Shown piece by piece: positions 62,602 through 64,000 of a stretch of 64,000 nt of DNA. A program made the position numbers and the translations under genes. This DNA is from Deltaproteobacteria bacterium (GTDB lineage: Bacteria; Lernaellota; Lernaellaia; JACKCT01). Below the pieces are notes generated by a model. The model did no database searches and was not told the origin of the DNA. It worked only from the letters and a program-made list of their open reading frames with translations. Where the stretch lies: NCBI GenBank assembly GCA_020633895.1, contig JACKCT010000011.1, positions 62,001 through 126,000 of the forward strand, read 5' to 3'. Position 1 is the stretch's first letter. Every line of letters begins with the position of its first letter.

Positions 62602-62765
62602 CAGAGCCGCGCACGGCTTGCCTCGCCGTAGCCTTGGCGAAGGCGGGTAGTAAGCGGTCTGGTTTGTGCCTGTATGTTTCTTTTCGTTGTCGGCATTGAT
62701 GGATTGAATAAAAAAACTGACGTCCAGGGTCGATCCGGATCCCTCCCCACCGGTCGGGGCTCCGA
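62602..62765. repeat. Family 2 repeat, long form
   Basis: The left half CAGAGCCGCGCACGG with the CTTGCCTCGCCGTAGCCTTG insert resumes TAGTAAGCGGT. A diverged right half CACCGGTCGGGGCTCCGA ends at 62765. It sits 72 bases after the OPT stop in the 350-base gap; the rest of that gap holds a possible promoter. Confidence 0.78.
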
Positions 62766-62813
62766 AGCAATCGACCGCCGCACGACCGTTCGGCACGTCC
62801 GGTCATTTCGCCA

Positions 62814-62841
62814 TTGCGCTGGCGGGCGAGGTGTCTACAAT
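62814..62841 (+). promoter_or_regulatory. Possible promoter of the small Asp-rich lipoprotein
   Basis: TTGCGC (62814-62819), a 16-base spacer and TACAAT (62836-62841). The -10 is good (five of six) and the -35 weak. It stands about 40 bases before the ATG. Confidence 0.35.
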
Positions 62842-62879
62842 AAGCCCACGAATTTCTTGTCGTGTTAAAGGAGGCCGGG

Positions 62880-63302
62880 ATGGGTCGCTGGATTTGGATC
62901 ACTCTGATCATTTTGACGATGGCGGCGGTTGCCGTGGCCTGCGGGGTCGACGAGGGCGACAAGGACAGCGCCGATGACGACGACGAAGGCACCACCTCGG
63001 ACACGTCCTGCGAGGACGCGGCGGCGTTTTTGCTGATGCCCGACTGCCTGACGATCCAGAACGACGAGGGTGAGCTGCTGACCGTCGAGGAACTGTGCGC
63101 CCGGGACGACGCGGACTGCTTCGTGGACTGCTATGACAACGCCCCCGGCGACGCAACCTGCGCCGACATGGGCGAATGCATCCAGAATAATTGCATCATC
63201 GGCGCCTTGGGAGACGATGACGACGACGATACGTCCGCGGACGACGATACTTCGTCCGACGACGATGACGACGACACCGCCGGAGACGACGACACGGCCT
63301 AA
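62880..63302 (+). CDS. Small Asp-rich lipoprotein
   Basis: This 140-residue lipoprotein has AAAGGAGG before the ATG at 62880 (MGRWIWITLIILTMAAVAVA). The lipobox is VAVAC. A short Cys-rich middle (residues 45-105, with six or more Cys such as TSCEDAAAF, ADCFVDCYD and ECIQNNC) suggests a disulfide-bonded domain. The C-terminal 35 residues are Asp tracts (DDDDDDTSADDDTSSDDDDD). Here the tract is at the C-terminus, unlike the other lipoproteins in the window where it follows the lipid anchor. No family is recognised. Confidence 0.7.
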   Translation: MGRWIWITLIILTMAAVAVACGVDEGDKDSADDDDEGTTSDTSCEDAAAFLLMPDCLTIQNDEGELLTVEELCARDDADCFVDCYDNAPGDATCADMGECIQNNCIIGALGDDDDDDTSADDDTSSDDDDDDTAGDDDTA

Positions 63303-63328
63303 ATCGGGTCCGAATAACACCTCGGCGC

Positions 63329-63351
63329 GGACGGCCTCACGGAGGCCGTCC
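63329..63351 (+). terminator. Strong GC hairpin after the lipoprotein gene
   Basis: GGACGGCCTC pairs perfectly with GAGGCCGTCC around a 3-base loop, 26 bases after the stop. It lacks a T-tract; the better terminator lies at 63414-63446. Confidence 0.55.
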
Positions 63352-63413
63352 CCCGTACTTGGCCGAAAAAACGGGTTTTTCCCCGACACCGTTCGGTCGG
63401 TTTCTTAGGATAG

Positions 63414-63446
63414 AATGCTCGCATCTTACCGGATGCGAGCATTTTT
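63414..63446 (+). terminator. Intrinsic terminator
   Basis: AATGCTCGCATC pairs with GATGCGAGCATT around a short loop and runs into TTTTT. It ends the lipoprotein transcript ahead of the pntA-like gene. Confidence 0.82.
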
Positions 63447-63602
63447 ACGCCCGGGCGTCCGCGCTGAAAAAGTGGGCGTTGACAAGGCATTGCGGCCCAT
63501 TAGGATGGGCGGCGCGACATCGACAAAAATCGCGGGGGCTCATGCCGCGATGGTCTTTATGATTTTGAACGCAAGTTTCTTGTGAAGCGAAGGGGGCAAC
63601 GC

Positions 63603-64000
63603 ATGCCGACAATATTGGTCCCCACCGAATGCGCGCCCGGCGAAACCCGGGTGGCGGCCGTGCCGGAGACCGTTCGTCGGATGGTCAAGCTGGGACACAC
63701 GGTGTTGGTGGAATCGGGCGCGGGCGCCAAGGCGTCCATCAGCGACGCGCAGTACACCGAGGCCGGCGCGACGATCGAAAAGGATCCTGTCGCCGCCTAC
63801 AAAAAGGCGGACGTGGTCCTCAAAATCAACCCGCCCCAACACCATGAAGGCGTGGGCAAGTTCGAGGCGGACCTGCTCAAGGAAGGCACCCTGCTGGTCA
63901 GCTTCCTGTGGCCGTTTCAAAACGAGGAGACGGTCAAGGCCCTGGCGGCGCGCAAGGTCATCACCTTTGCCATGGACCGCGTTCCGCGCATTACCCGCGC
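63603..64000 (+). CDS. NAD(P) transhydrogenase subunit alpha / alanine dehydrogenase-family protein, N-terminal part
   Basis: Its reading frame stays open to the window end. The product begins MPTILVPTECAPGETRVAAV with AGGGGG 6 bases upstream. ETVRRMVKLGHTVLVESGAG, EKDPVAAYKKADVVLKINPP and TFAMDRVPRITRA match the N-terminal domain shared by PntA and alanine dehydrogenase. The VPRITRA segment is the transhydrogenase version, so subunit alpha (domain I) of the proton-translocating NAD(P) transhydrogenase is favoured. About 132 residues are present. A pntB or second subunit gene would be expected just outside. Confidence 0.88.
   Translation, partial: MPTILVPTECAPGETRVAAVPETVRRMVKLGHTVLVESGAGAKASISDAQYTEAGATIEKDPVAAYKKADVVLKINPPQHHEGVGKFEADLLKEGTLLVSFLWPFQNEETVKALAARKVITFAMDRVPRITR

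Overview
The window reads as a 64 kb piece of a GC-rich, diderm bacterial chromosome. It has a BamD-like outer-membrane assembly lipoprotein, three parvulin-type periplasmic chaperones, many signal-peptidase-II lipoproteins and mostly Shine-Dalgarno-led genes. Several lipoproteins carry long Asp-rich linkers (runs such as DDDTSDDDT) directly behind the lipidated Cys. I associate that habit with Deltaproteobacteria-like and Myxococcota-like environmental genomes, so I infer an uncultured member of such a lineage; no rRNA or other firm taxonomic marker is present.

Layout. 1-8.4 kb (minus strand): the 5' end of uvrA, then an operon mfd - PPIase lipoprotein - PPIase lipoprotein - SurA-like PPIase - pdxA. 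8.6-21 kb: mainly plus-strand housekeeping and membrane genes: a DJ-1/PfpI protein, a formylglycine-enzyme-like lipoprotein, a GT39-type membrane transferase, maf-yggS (ATGA overlap), a DUF1016/YhcG nuclease, a TMTC-like TPR membrane protein, tex, and a membrane-anchored beta-propeller. 21-30 kb: acyl-CoA dehydrogenase with a FadR-like operator, a Ni/Co permease-like protein, a Phd/VapC-type toxin-antitoxin pair, a HAD hydrolase, an HD/OB ribonuclease-like protein, an alpha/beta hydrolase lacking its nucleophile, a radical SAM protein and a DUF2155-like lipoprotein. 30.2-30.5 kb: two tRNA-Ser genes. 30.7-39.9 kb: a GH92 mannosidase-like lipoprotein, VOC, TetR, an Asp-rich lipoprotein, an aldo-keto reductase, a CII-like regulator, efp. 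40.2-41.8 kb: an AT-rich, decayed island with a btuF remnant and a PDDEXK-like gene. 41.9-50 kb: flippase, glycosyltransferase, nfu, rsfS, a FecR-like protein, lipoproteins, bamD and a coiled-coil/HTH protein. 50.5-63 kb: a membrane glycosyltransferase and a run of exported proteins (unknown lipoprotein, second GH92, Asp-rich lipoprotein, neutral ceramidase), then an OPT transporter and another Asp-rich lipoprotein. The window ends inside pntA/ald.

The accessory theme is surface glycan and lipid processing: two GH92-type enzymes, a ceramidase, an oligopeptide transporter and several Asp-rich tethered lipoproteins.

Three families of dispersed palindromic repeats lie between genes, two of them almost always within tens of bases downstream of a stop codon. 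Seven frame breaks occur in otherwise good genes, all between 29 and 57 kb. They could be residual sequencing indels or real decay, and two of them fall inside or at the end of Asp-codon tracts.
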